A DNA stretch of 64,000 nt from Primulina eburnea (taxonomy: Eukaryota; Streptophyta; Magnoliopsida; Lamiales; Gesneriaceae). The notes beneath the pieces are model-generated. The model was not told the DNA's origin. It did no database searches and saw only the letters and a list, made by a program, of their open reading frames with translations. Below are positions 32,611-44,400 of the stretch, in pieces; position 1 is the stretch's first letter, and every line of letters begins with the position of its first letter. Position numbers and translations under genes: made by a program. The stretch covers positions 62,001 through 126,000 of the forward strand of contig NW_027331259.1 of the NCBI RefSeq assembly GCF_022965805.1, written 5' to 3'.

Positions 32611-34300
32611 TATTGTGATCAGTGACTGATCAGATACCGATATCAGAAAGATCAGAAGGTCAGAAATGTCAAAATTGTCAGAGATTGATATTATATGAAT
32701 TGACAGATTATCTGATATGATTGTGTTTTGAACTGCTTGAGAATTATTGCTTCTAGATCAGTATTTTATACAGATCGTATTGTTTGGGGAGCATATTATA
32801 TTTGCAGATGATATATAGCAGTTAATCAGAATGGCATGAAGATCTGATTGATCTGACAGAATTGATAGTATTGTTAGAACTTACAATCCTATATAGATTT
32901 ACTAGATTAGTATAGATTAATGTTATTCTAAATCAGTATTGATACAAATTTTATGAACCGTTGAGAGTATATACCGTTCAGCTTATATCAGAAATGAATT
33001 CAAGAATTGCAGCAGTTCAGAAACGTGATCAGAGTGGTCAGAACAGTATTTCGATAATCAGAGCAGAGTATCGGTCAGAGAAACAGATATGTGATTTTGT
33101 TTTTTGTATTAGACTAATTGTGTTATGATATCAGAATATTTCAGAGTTGTATAACAGAATTGATATTTATAATCAGGGCCGAATACCAGGTAGGTATTTT
33201 TCTTTAAATTTTATTATTAACTGATTTGTTTATACCGAATAGTTTGAATCTGAAATTACAGATAGTGTCAGAAATGTATTGTAGTGGATTCAGTTTTCAA
33301 TTTGATGATTGAGAATGTATGAGATTCGAACAGACATGTATGATATAGATAGATTAAATCAGTTATAACAGAATTTGTACAGAAATGTTGGTAGAAATTG
33401 TACTGATATGTTTGAATCGCTAACAGAGAAGACAGAAAGAGAGAAATCAGAAGAGTTATTACAGACTTAGTATATTTCTGATTCGACATGGGGAGTATAT
33501 TTCGATGAATTTCGTAATAAGATTATCCCAATATGTTCCAGATTGTGATATAATATGATTATGATTGACAGATTGTTCAATCTATATCTATTAGTTTGTA
33601 AAAGATGATGTACAAACAGAACCAAATGACACATATTGATGTCAGAACATAGTCAGAGTGACTAGAATGTAGAAGTAGACTATATCAGATTGTTATTTCG
33701 ATTAAGTTACAATTATGGCAGATCATACCATAAGTTATTTTGCAGATAATTTACAGATTGACAGACAGTCAGAGTGTATTATCCAGATATTGGAAGATAT
33801 CCAAAGAACTGAAGTGCTGGATGTTAGCACTAGATGATATTTCATATTGTCATTATATGAATTATTGTATAATTATAGCTATCAGATTATCAGATGGGTA
33901 ATGAGATAGTTACAGATAAAATATTATACAGTGAATACTACAGAATTCTTTTGCAGAGAAGGCAGAAAAGAATGAATATAGATCAGATTTGACAGATTTA
34001 AGATGCCAACGTCGGATGATGACGGTTGGTAGGGGAATGATATCCTAGATTTGGGATTAATAGATTGATAATAACTGATAATACTGATATGTCGTGAGCT
34101 ATAGATTAGTATATACGGATGTTGTATAGCCAGTATTGCGAGATTGATTTTGTCAGAGCTATTTTGAGAGATAGGATCTGATATAAGATTGAGATTTCAG
34201 AATTGATTCATCGAGATGAGTGTCTGAGTTAACCTCTTGTATACATTTCTTCTGAGATATCTGTTTGATTACTTGCGAGTTCGAGGACGAACTCAGATCT
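32611..34300 (+). pseudogene. Eroded pol of element A, distal part
   Basis: A/T-rich, with no open frame of note. It is colinear with 63100-64000 of element E: a 22-nt block beginning gccgaataccagg is identical (about 33179 and 63278), as are stretches such as TTATTAACTGATTTGT. The last part, TTCGAGGACGAACTC before the polypurine tract, matches the usual 3' end of chromoviruses. Individual domains cannot be named. Confidence 0.5.
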
Positions 34301-34314
34301 AAGAGGGGGAGAAA
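34301..34314 (+). other. Polypurine tract of element A
   Basis: AAGAGGGGGAGAAA directly before the 3' LTR. Confidence 0.85.
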
Positions 34315-35461
34315 TGTAAGGCCCGAGATTTAATTACTGTAATCAGATGTCAATTGATTGACAGAATTAAGGTTATAGGAACTCAAATGACGATACCGGG
34401 CGTTGGTTTATTTTAAGCCAAGATGTTAAACCGAACATCTCAAGATGTTAGGCCGAACATCTCGCGCCCGAGCGGTAGAAAAGAACCGCCCGAGCGCCAA
34501 TTTTATTTCTTGGACAGAATGGTCGGCGCCCGAGCGGTAGAATATTACCGCCCGAGCGCCAGGAGATGTTCAGCGGAGTATCTCGACAGAAACTTCCGCG
34601 CCCGAGCGGTAAAGATTAACCGCCCGAGCGCCGCTGCAAAACATGAAAATGAGACTCGTTGATTTACATGCAACAAGTGGATATTTGCAGATTATCAGAT
34701 TGATATGTTAATGTATTGACTTAGAACAGAGTCAGAGTCCAAGTCTAGGGCAGACAGCCTAGCTAGGGCAGAACCGCCGAGTCTTTCTCAGAACCGATGA
34801 GACTCTAGACTTACGGTGTATCGAAGAGCTTCATATGTAGATCGACGTCTATCTCAGACACATTCGATACAGCATACCGAAGTCTATATTAGATCGGGAT
34901 CCCTAGATTAGAATAAGAGATGAGTCAAGTCTTAGATATTGAGACTAGAATTGATTTACAGATCCGTATTAATTTATGTTTCGTAGATTACGATTCATGT
35001 TTTATTTACAGACTTGTATTAATACATGTTGTTGATTAGGCTACATGTGATAAGACATAATTCATGCGTTTATATATGTTTTATATGATTGCATGTATAC
35101 ATTGTTTATACTGAGATATTTATATCTCACCGGAGTTATCCGGCTGTTGTCTTGTTTGTATGTGTGCATGACAACAGGTGGGACAGGTACAGGGTCACAG
35201 AGATGAGGATAGATCGAGATTAGAGTGGTGATTCCGGACTTGGACTAGAGATAGGGTTTAAACACTTGATAGTAGTTGTTGAACCTGAGTATGTATGATT
35301 GTATATTTTATCAGATTTATACTTTTATACTGATATGTATAGGAGTTTGATTCCATTACCTTCCGCATTTTAAAAAAAAAAATTAGACCCTAGTTACTAT
35401 AATTGATTAATTAGTCCCAATCATGATTAAAAATATGATTAGCGTCCGGGTCCCAACAACA
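34315..35461 (+). repeat. 3' LTR of element A, internally deleted
   Basis: 1147 bp. It matches the 5' LTR except for loss of about 807 bp (9971-10777 of the 5' LTR) between two GATAT words. The TATA tract, GTAAGT site and H1 are gone. H2/H3 remain at 35130-35177 and GGGATCCC at 34896-34903. Confidence 0.9.
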
Positions 35462-38400
35462 ATAGAACTTTGGGAACACTTTTGCATGCTATTCTTAAAT
35501 AGAACTTGGATTGACATTTCTATGGACTTTATTTTGGGGTTGCCTAGGACTAAGAAGGGGAGGGATTCTATTTTTGTTGTGGATAGATTCTCTAAGATGG
35601 CACATTTTATAGCTTGTCATAAAACCGATGATGCTTCAAACATTGCGGATTTGTTTTTTAGAGAAGTCGTTAGGTTGCATGGCATGCCTAGGACTATTGT
35701 TTCTGGTCGCAATGTTAAATTCTTGAGTTACTTTTGGAAGACTTTTTGGGCTAAACTTGGCACAAAATTATTATTATCTACTACTTGTCATCCTCAAACG
35801 GATGGACAAACTGAAGTTGTCAATAGAACTTTGGGAGCACTTTTGCGTGCTATTCTTAAATAGAACTTGGATTGACATTTCTATGGACTTTATTTTGGTG
35901 TTGCCTAGGACTAAGAAGGGGAGGGATTCTATTTTTGTTGTTGTGGATAGATTCTCTAAGATGGCACATTTTATAGCTTGTCATAAAACGGATGATGCTT
36001 CAAACATTGCGGATTTGTTCTTTAGAGAAGTCGTTAGCTTGCATGGCATGCCTAGGACTATTGTTTCTGGTCGCGATGTTAAATTCTAGAGTTACTTTTG
36101 GAAGACTTTATGGGCTAAACTTGGCACAAAATTGTTGTTTTCTACTACTTGTCATCCTCAAACGGATGGACAAACTGAAGTTGTCAATAGAACTTTGGGA
36201 ACACTTTTGCGTGCTATTCTTAAATAGAACTTAGATTGACATTTCTATGGACTTTATTTTGGGGTTGCCTAGGACTAAGAAGGGGAGGGATTCTATTTTT
36301 GTTGTTGTGGATAGATTCTCTAAGATGGCACATTTTATAGCTTGTCATAAAACCGATGATGCTTCAAACATTGCGGATTTGTTCTTTAGAGAAGTCGTTA
36401 GGTTGCATGGCATGCCTAGGACTATTGTTTCTGGTCGCGATGTTAAATTTTTGAGTTACTTTTGGAAGACTTTATGGGCTAAACTTGGCACAAAATTGTT
36501 GTTTTCTACTACTTGTCATCCTCAAACGGATGGACAAACTGAAGTTGTCAATAGAACTTTGGGAACACTTTTTCGTACTATTCTTAAATAGAAATTGGAT
36601 TGACATTTCTATGGACTTTATTTTGGGGTTGCCTAGGACTAAGAAGGGGAGGGATTCTATTTTTGTTGTTGTGGATAGATTCTCTAAAATGTCAAATTTT
36701 ATAGCTTGTCATAAAACCAATGATGCTTCAAACATTGCGGATTTGTTCTTTAGAGAAGTCGTTAGGTTGCATGGCATGTCTAGGAATATTGTTTCAGGTC
36801 GCGATGTTAAATTCTTGAGTTACTTTTGGAAGACTATATGGGCTAAACTTGGCACAAAATTGTTGTTTTCTACTACTTGTCATCCTCAAACGGATGGACA
36901 AACTGAAGTTGTCAATAGAACTTTGGGAACACTTTTGCGTGCTATTCTTAAAAAGAAAATGGATTGACATTTGTATGGACTTTATTTTGGGGTTACCTAG
37001 GACTAAGAAGGGGAGGGATTCTATTTTTCTTGTTGTGGATAGATTCTCAAAGATGGCACATTTTATAGCTTTTCATAAAACCGATGATACTTCCAACATT
37101 GCGGATTTGTTCTTTAGCGAAGTCGTTAGGTTGCATGGCTTGCCTAGAACTATTGTTTCTAGTCGCGATGTTAAATTCTTGAGTTACTTTCGGAAGACTT
37201 TATGGGATAAACTTGGCACAAAATTGTTGTTTTCTACTACTTGTCATCCTCAAACGGATGAACAAACTGAAGTTGTCAATAGAACTTTGGGAACACTTTG
37301 GTGTGCTATTCTTAAGAAGAACTTGGATTTACATTTCTATGGACTTTATTTTGGGGTTGCCTAGGACTAAGAAGGGGAGGGATTCTATTTTTGTTGTTGT
37401 GGATAGATTCTCTAAGATGACACATTTTATAGCTTGTCATAAAACCGATGATGCTTCAAACATTGCGGATTTGTTCTTTAGAGAAGTCGTTAGGTTGCAT
37501 GGCATGCCTAGGACTATTGTTTCCGGTCGCGATGTTAAATTCTTGAGTTACTTTTGGAAGACTATATGGGCTAAACTTGGCACAAAATTGTTGTTTTCTA
37601 CTACTTGTCATACTCAAACGGATGGACAAATTGAAGTTGTCAATAGAACTTTGGGAACACTTTTGCGTGCTATTCTTAAATAGAACTTGGATTGACATTT
37701 CTATGGACTTTATTTTGGGGTTGCCTAGGACTAAGGAGGGGAGGGATTCTATTTTTGTTGTTTTGGATAGATTCTCTAAGATGGCACATTTTATAGCTTG
37801 TCATAAAACCGATGATGCTTCAAACATTGCGGATTTGTTCTTTAGAGAACTCGTTAGGTTGCATGGCATGCCTAGGACTATTGTTTCTGGTCGCGATGTT
37901 AAATTTTTGAGTTACTTTTGGAAGACTTTATGGGCTAAACTTGGCACAAAATTGTTGTTTTCTACTACTTGTCATCCTCAAACGGATGGACAAACTGAAG
38001 TTGTGAATAGAACTTTGGGAACACTTTTGCGTACTATTCTTAAATAGAAATTGGATTGACATTTCTATGGACTTTATTTTGGGGTTGCCTAGGACTAAGA
38101 AGGGGAGGGATTCTATTTTTGTTGTTGTGGATAGATTCTCTAAGATGGCAAATTTTATAGCTTGTCATAAAACCAATGATGCTTCAAACATTGCGGATTT
38201 GTTCTTTAGAGAAGTCGTTAGGTTGCATGGCATGTCTAGGAATATTGTTTCAGGTCGCGATGTTAAATTCTTGAGTTACTTTTGGAAGACTATATGGGCT
38301 AAACTTGGCACAAAATTGTTGTTTTCTACTACTTGTCATCCTCAAACGGATAGACAAACTGAAGTTGTCAATAGAACTTTGGGAACACTTTTGCGTGCTA

Positions 38401-39547
38401 TTCTTAAAAAGAAAATGGATTGACATTTGTATGGACTTTATTTTGGGGTTACCTAGGACTAAGAAGGGGAGGGATTCTATTTTTCTTGTTGTGGATAGAT
38501 TCTCAAAGATGGCACATTTTATAGCTTTTCATAAAACCGATGATGCTTCCAACATTGCGGATTTGTTCTTTAGCGAAGTCGTTAGGTTGCATGGCTTTCC
38601 TAGAACTATTGTTTCTAGTCGCGATGTTAAATTCTTGAGTTACTTTTGGAAGACTTTATGGGATAAACTTGGCACAAAATTGTTGTTTTCTACTACTTGT
38701 CATCCTCAAACGGATGAACAAACTGAAGTTGTCAATAGAACTTTGGGAACACTTTTGTGTGCTATTCTTAAGAAGAACTTGGATTTACATTTCTATGGAC
38801 TTTATTTTGGGGTTGCCTAGGACTAAGAAGGGGAGGGATTCTATTTTTGTTGTTGTGGATAGATTCTCTAAGATGGCACATTTTATAGCTTGTCATAAAA
38901 CCGATGATGCTTCAAACATTGCGGATTTGTTCTTTAGAGAAGTCGTTAGGTTGCATGGCATGCCTAGGAATATTGTTTCTGGTCGCGATGTTAAATTCTA
39001 GAGTTACTTTCGGAAGACTTTATGGGCTAAACTTGGCACAAAATTGTTGTTTTCTACTACTTGTCATCCTCAAACGGATGGACAAACTGAAGTTGTCAAT
39101 AGAACTTTGGGAACACTTTTGCGTGCTATTCTTAAATAGAACTTGGATTGACATTTCTATGGACTTTATTTTGGGGTTGCCTAGGACTAAGAAGGGGAGG
39201 GATTCTATTTTTGTTGTTGTGGATAGATTCTCTAAGATGGCACATTTTATAACTTGTCATAAAACCGGTTATGCTTCAAACATTGCGGATTTGTTCTTTA
39301 GCGAAGTCGTTAGGTTGCATGGCTTGCCTAGAACTATTGTTTCTGATCGCGATGTTAAATTCTTGAGTTAATTTCGGAAGACTTTATGGGATAAACTTGG
39401 CACAAAATTGTTGTTTTCTACTACTTGTCATCCTCAAACGGATGGACAAACTGAAGTTGTCAATAGAACTTTGGGAACACTTTTGTGTGCTATTCTTAAG
39501 AAGAACTTGGATTTACATTTCTATGGACTTTATTTTGGGGTTGCCTA
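35462..39547 (+). repeat. Integrase-derived 364-bp satellite, higher-order-repeat zone
   Basis: About 11 units. From 36611 units follow a four-unit order with period 1456 bp (36611 to 38067). Types i (TNDA, MSRNIV), ii (ICMDF, FLVVD, IAFHK) and iii (YISMDF) recur in both copies; the fourth unit differs. It begins with ataga (element A duplication) and ends with gccta (LTR F duplication). Confidence 0.93.
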
Positions 39548-39698
39548 TGTAAGGCTCGAGAGTATTAGTTTTCATTGATGTATGACTCGGAGGATATGAG
39601 GATGCATGTCATAAGATGAAAGTACAAAATATTTCATGTGTGAGAGAGTGCACCCGTGGTCTGAAATTATGTATTGTGGCAAGGCAAGTCGAAGCTAC

Positions 39699-39927
39699 AC
39701 CGCACCCGCGGTACCACTAAGACCGCACCCGCGGTACATGGACAGTAGGTTGGCCAAAAAATCCCGTAGCTTTACCGTACCTGCGGTAGTATAAGACCGC
39801 ACCCGCGGTGCTGAGACCGCACCCGCGGTGGGTACATGACCGCACCCGCGGTCTACTATTTTGGAAAAATTATAATTCTACCGAAAGCTTAGCGCATCCG
39901 CGTTCCTAATATCACCGCACCGCGGTC
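39699..39927 (+). repeat. ACCGCACCCGCGGT cluster in LTR F
   Basis: About seven exact or near copies, in the LTR's own direction. Confidence 0.75.
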
Positions 39928-40608
39928 ATGCGTGTAATTCAAAGAATAAGACACTTGCCCATAACCATGCAATATGATGTGTTGTCAACCTCTTCTTTCT
40001 TCATTTCCAACAGCTGAAGACGAGGGAGAGAGTGGAGAGAAGCTTCATTCCTCAAGCTTTAAGGTTATGATTTTGTAAGATTTATGTATCCAAATTTAAA
40101 TCCAATTTTAGTTTTGAGTTCCTCTCATCATTAGCTTCACGATGATGTAAGTTTCATTCAATTCCTGCATAATTTGAGATATAGGTGTTGGAAAAACTTT
40201 AATACGCTCATAGATATGTGTTCTTACGATGATTATGAGTGTATATTCGAAACCGGGACGAAGAATTGATATCGAACTCAATTGTTATGAGTTTTAGCAT
40301 ATATTGACATGAGATTATGCATATTCTGTGATCTTGTCATAGATATTATGATGATTATGAGTTGAGAATTGCACAATGTTGATATATGTTGAATTGGAGT
40401 AAACGGTAGTGGAGAAATCATGTCGTTATGCCGTCAGATTGTGCCACGATTACGTATAGAATTAGAGAGGTGTTGAATAGAGTTGGGAATTGATATTGTA
40501 GGTCTTTACATTGCCATTTCAGATTGGAGTGACAGAGTTATATCCCGACGTCGAGACTTTGATTTAATTCAACAAGAAAGGTATAAACTATGTTGTTTGG
40601 GAAGCCAT

Positions 40609-40634
40609 AACTCAAATAAGATATTATTTGAGTT
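40609..40634 (+). other. Conserved 26-nt LTR hairpin (H1)
   Basis: AACTCAAAT pairs perfectly with ATTTGAGTT. Confidence 0.65.
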
Positions 40635-41149
40635 TCCCAAACCAAAATCACATACTAGTATTATTAGATATAATGTAACGTGTTTATAAATTGTGTATAG
40701 TTTTAGATTCAATCTTTTAACTTGTTTATGCTTTGATTTCAGAATTGTATTCAAGCATGTATGATCAGTGTGATATTCAGATATGAATATGATTATACTT
40801 TGTTTACATATTGATATTCATTGCATCTAAGATAGGAGAGTCTTTGACAGGCATTGTCAATTAGCTAGACGTTTCGGTGTATCTCAGCATAGGAGTAGGC
40901 ATTACTCTTATTGCCGCCGTTGATACAGCTCAGACCGAAGTCTAGGAATGAGATGTACATTACCCCGATTGAAGGGTAGGTAGTGACGTTTCATTCACAC
41001 CGGGATCCCTAGAGTTCTAGTCGAGTCGAGTCCAGACATGGTTTGATTCGCCTTGCATTGTCTATGCATATGATGTTATTTATGATAGCATGTTTCATGT
41101 TTAATTGTTTATATGCATGTATACATGTTTATATTGGGATTTGTTCTCA

Positions 41150-41196
41150 CCGGAGTTTCCGGCTGTTGTTATGTCTGTATGTGTGCATAGCAACAG
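41150..41196 (+). other. Conserved tandem LTR hairpins (H2, H3)
   Basis: H2 CCGG-AGTTT-CCGG (41150-41162). H3 CTGTTGTTATG with CATAGCAACAG, one G-U pair (41163-41196). Confidence 0.63.
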
Positions 41197-41498
41197 GTGG
41201 GGCAGGATCTGGGTCACGCAGAGGATGAGAGACGGACATAGCGTGGTGATCTCGGGCTTAGCAGAAGGACTAGTAGTTGTACTTTTATCATGTACTGTAT
41301 GTAATTACTAGTTGTTAAATAAGAATGGAACAAGACATGTTTGTACCTTTCGTTCGTACATTATGTTTGTTAAATAAATAAAGACTTTATGTTTGTATTT
41401 ATACATTAGATTTATTGTGAAAAGCGAAAAATTTGACCCACTTTTATATTAATGATCCATTGAATCCCAAAGAAAAAGTTAGAGCCCGGGTCCCCACA

Positions 41499-44400
41499 GC
41501 CTAGGACGAAGAAGGGGAGGGATTCTATTTTTGTTGTTGTGGATAGATTCTCTAAGATGGCACATTTTATAGCTTGTCATAAAACCGATGATGCTTCAAA
41601 CATTGCGGATTTGTTCTTTAGAGAAGTCGTTAGGTTGCATGGCATGCCTAGGACTATTGTTTTATGTCGCGATGTTAAATTCTTGAGTTTTTTTTTTGGG
41701 AAGACTATATGGGCTAAACTTGGCACAAAATTGTTGTTTTCTACTACTTGTCATCCTCAAACGGATGGACAAACTGAAGTTGTCAATAGAACTTTGGGAA
41801 CACTTTTGCGTGCTATTCTTAAAAAGAAAATGGATTGACATTTGTATGGACTTTATTTTGGGGTTACCTAGGACTAAGAAGGGGAGGGATTCTATTTTTC
41901 TTGTTGTGGATAGATTCTCAAAGATGGCACATTTTATAGCTTTTCATAAAACCGATGATGCTTCCAACATTGCGGATTTGTTCTTTAGCGAAGTCTTTAG
42001 GTTGCATAGCTTGCCTAGAACTATTGTTTCTAGTCGCGATGTTAAATTCTTGAGTTACTTTCGGAAGACTTTATGGGATAAACTTGGCACAAAATTGTTG
42101 TTTTCTACTACTTGTCATCCTCAAACGGATGAACAAACTGAAGTTGTCAATAGAACTTTGGGAACACTTTTGTGTGCTATTCTTAAGAAGAACTTGGATT
42201 TACATTTCTATGGACTTTATTTTGGGGTTGCCTAGGACTAAGAAGGGGAGGGATTCTATTTTTGTTGTTGTGGATAGATTCTCTAAGATGGCACATTTTA
42301 TAGCTTGTCATAAAACCGATGATGCTTCAAACATTGCGGATTTGTTCTTTAGAGAAGTCGTTAGGTTGCATGGCATGCCTAAGACTATTGTTTCTGGTCG
42401 CGATGTTAAATTCTTGAGTTACTTTTGGAAGACTTTATGGGCTAAACTTGGCACAAAATTGTTATTTTCTACTACTTGTCATCCTCAAACGGATGGACAA
42501 ACTGAAGTTGTCAATAGAACTTTGGGAACACTTTTGCGTGCTATTCTTAAATAGAACTTGGATTGACATTTCTATGGACTTTATTTTGGGGTTGCCTAGG
42601 ACTAAGAAGGGGAGGGATTCTATTTTTGTTGTTGTAGATAGATTCTCTAAGATGGCACATTTTATAGCTTGTCATAAAACCGATGATGCTTCAAACATTG
42701 CGGATTTGTTCTTTAGAGAAGTCGTTAGGTTGCATGGCATGCCTAGGACTATTGTTTCCTGGTCGCGATGTTAAATTCTAGATTTACTTTTGGAAGACTT
42801 TATGGGCTAAACTTGGCACAAAATTGTTGTTTTCTACTACTTATCATCCTCAAACGGATGGACAAACTGAAGTTGTCAATAGAACTTTGGGAAAACTTTT
42901 ACGTGCTATTCTTAAATAGAACTTGGATTGACATTTCTATGGACTTTATTTTGGGGTTGCCTAGGACTAAGAAGGGGAGGGATTCTATTTTTGTTGTTGT
43001 GGATAGATTCTCTAAGATGGCACATTTTATAACTTGTCATAAAACCGATTATGCTTCAAACATTGCGGATTTGTTCTTTAGCGAAGTCGTTAGGTTGCAT
43101 GGCTTGCCTAGAACTATTGTTTATGATCGCGATGTTAAATTCTTGAGTTAATTTCGGAAGACTTTATGGGATAAACTTGGCACAAAATTGTTGTTTTCTA
43201 CTACTTGTCATCCTCAAACGGATGGACAAACTGAAGTTGTCAATAGAACTTTGGGAACACTTTTGTGTGTTATTCTTAAGAAGAACTTGGATTTACATTT
43301 CTATAGACTTTATTTTGGGGTTGCCTAGGACGAAGAAGGGGAGGGATTCTATTTTTGTTGTTGTGGATAGATTCTCTAAGATGGCACATTTTATAGCTTG
43401 TCATAAAACCGATGATGCTTCAAACATTGCGGATTTGTTCTTTAGAGAAGTCGTTAGGTTTCATGGCATGCCTAGGACTATTGTTTCAGGTCGCGATGTT
43501 AAATTCTTGAGTTTTTTTGGGAAGACTATATGGGCTAAACTTGGCACAAAATTGTTGTTTTCTACTACTTGTCATCCTCAAACGGATGGACAAACTGAAG
43601 TTGTCAATAGAACTTTGGGAACACTTTTGCATGCTATTATTAAAAAGAAAATGGATTGACATTTGTATGGACTTTATTTTGGGGTTACCTAGGACTAAGA
43701 AGGGGAGGGATTCTATTTTTCTTGTTGTGGATAGATTCTCAAAGATGGCACATTATATAGCTTTTCATAAAACCGATGATGCTTCAAACATTGCGGATTT
43801 GTTCTTTAGAGAAGTCGTTAGGTTGCATGGCATGCCTAGGACTATTGTTTCTGGTCGCGATGTTAAATTCTTGAGTTACTTTCGGAAGACTTTATTGGCT
43901 AAACTTGGCACAAAATTGTTATTTTCTACTACTTGTCATCCTCAAACGGATGGACAAACTGAAGTTGTCAATAGAACTTTGGGAACACTTTTGCGTGCTA
44001 TTCTTAAATAGAACTTGGATTGACATTTCTATGGACTTTATTTTGGGGTTGCCTAAGGACTAAGAAGGGGAGGGATTCAATTTTTGTTGTTGTGGATAGA
44101 TTCTCTAAGATGGCACATTTTATAGCTTGTCATTAAAACCGATGATGCTTCAAACATTGCGGATTTGTTCTTTAGAGAAGTCGTTAGGTTGAATGGCATG
44201 CCTAGGACTATTGTTTCTAGTCGCGATGTTAAATTCTTGAGTTAGTTTTGGAAGACTTTATGGGCTAAACTTGGCACAAAATTGTTATTTTCTACTACTT
44301 GTCATCCTCAAACGGATGGACAAACTGAAGTTGTCAATAGAACTTTGAGAACACTTTTGCGTGCTATTCTTAAATAGAACTTGGATTGACATTTCTATGG

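Larger units (their letters stand above)
9603..35461 (+). mobile_element. Element A: Ty3/gypsy LTR retrotransposon enlarged by nested insertions
   Basis: Bounded by ataga at 9598-9602 and 35462-35466, which rejoin the satellite unit in phase ('gttgtcaataga' with 'atagaactttggg'). It has a 5' LTR, primer-binding site, disrupted gag, heavily eroded protease/pol, polypurine tract and an internally deleted 3' LTR. Without nested insertions S1 (12579-14428) and B (15514-32605) it would be about 6.9 kb. It cannot make an active polyprotein. Confidence 0.9.
39548..41498 (+). mobile_element. Solo LTR F in the satellite
   Basis: 1951 bp, TGTAAGGCTCGAG to GGGTCCCCACA, flanked by gccta (39543-39547, 41499-41503). 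Features in order: ACCGCACCCGCGGT cluster, GTAAGT (40147), H1, GGGATCCC (41002-41009), H2/H3. Confidence 0.93.
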
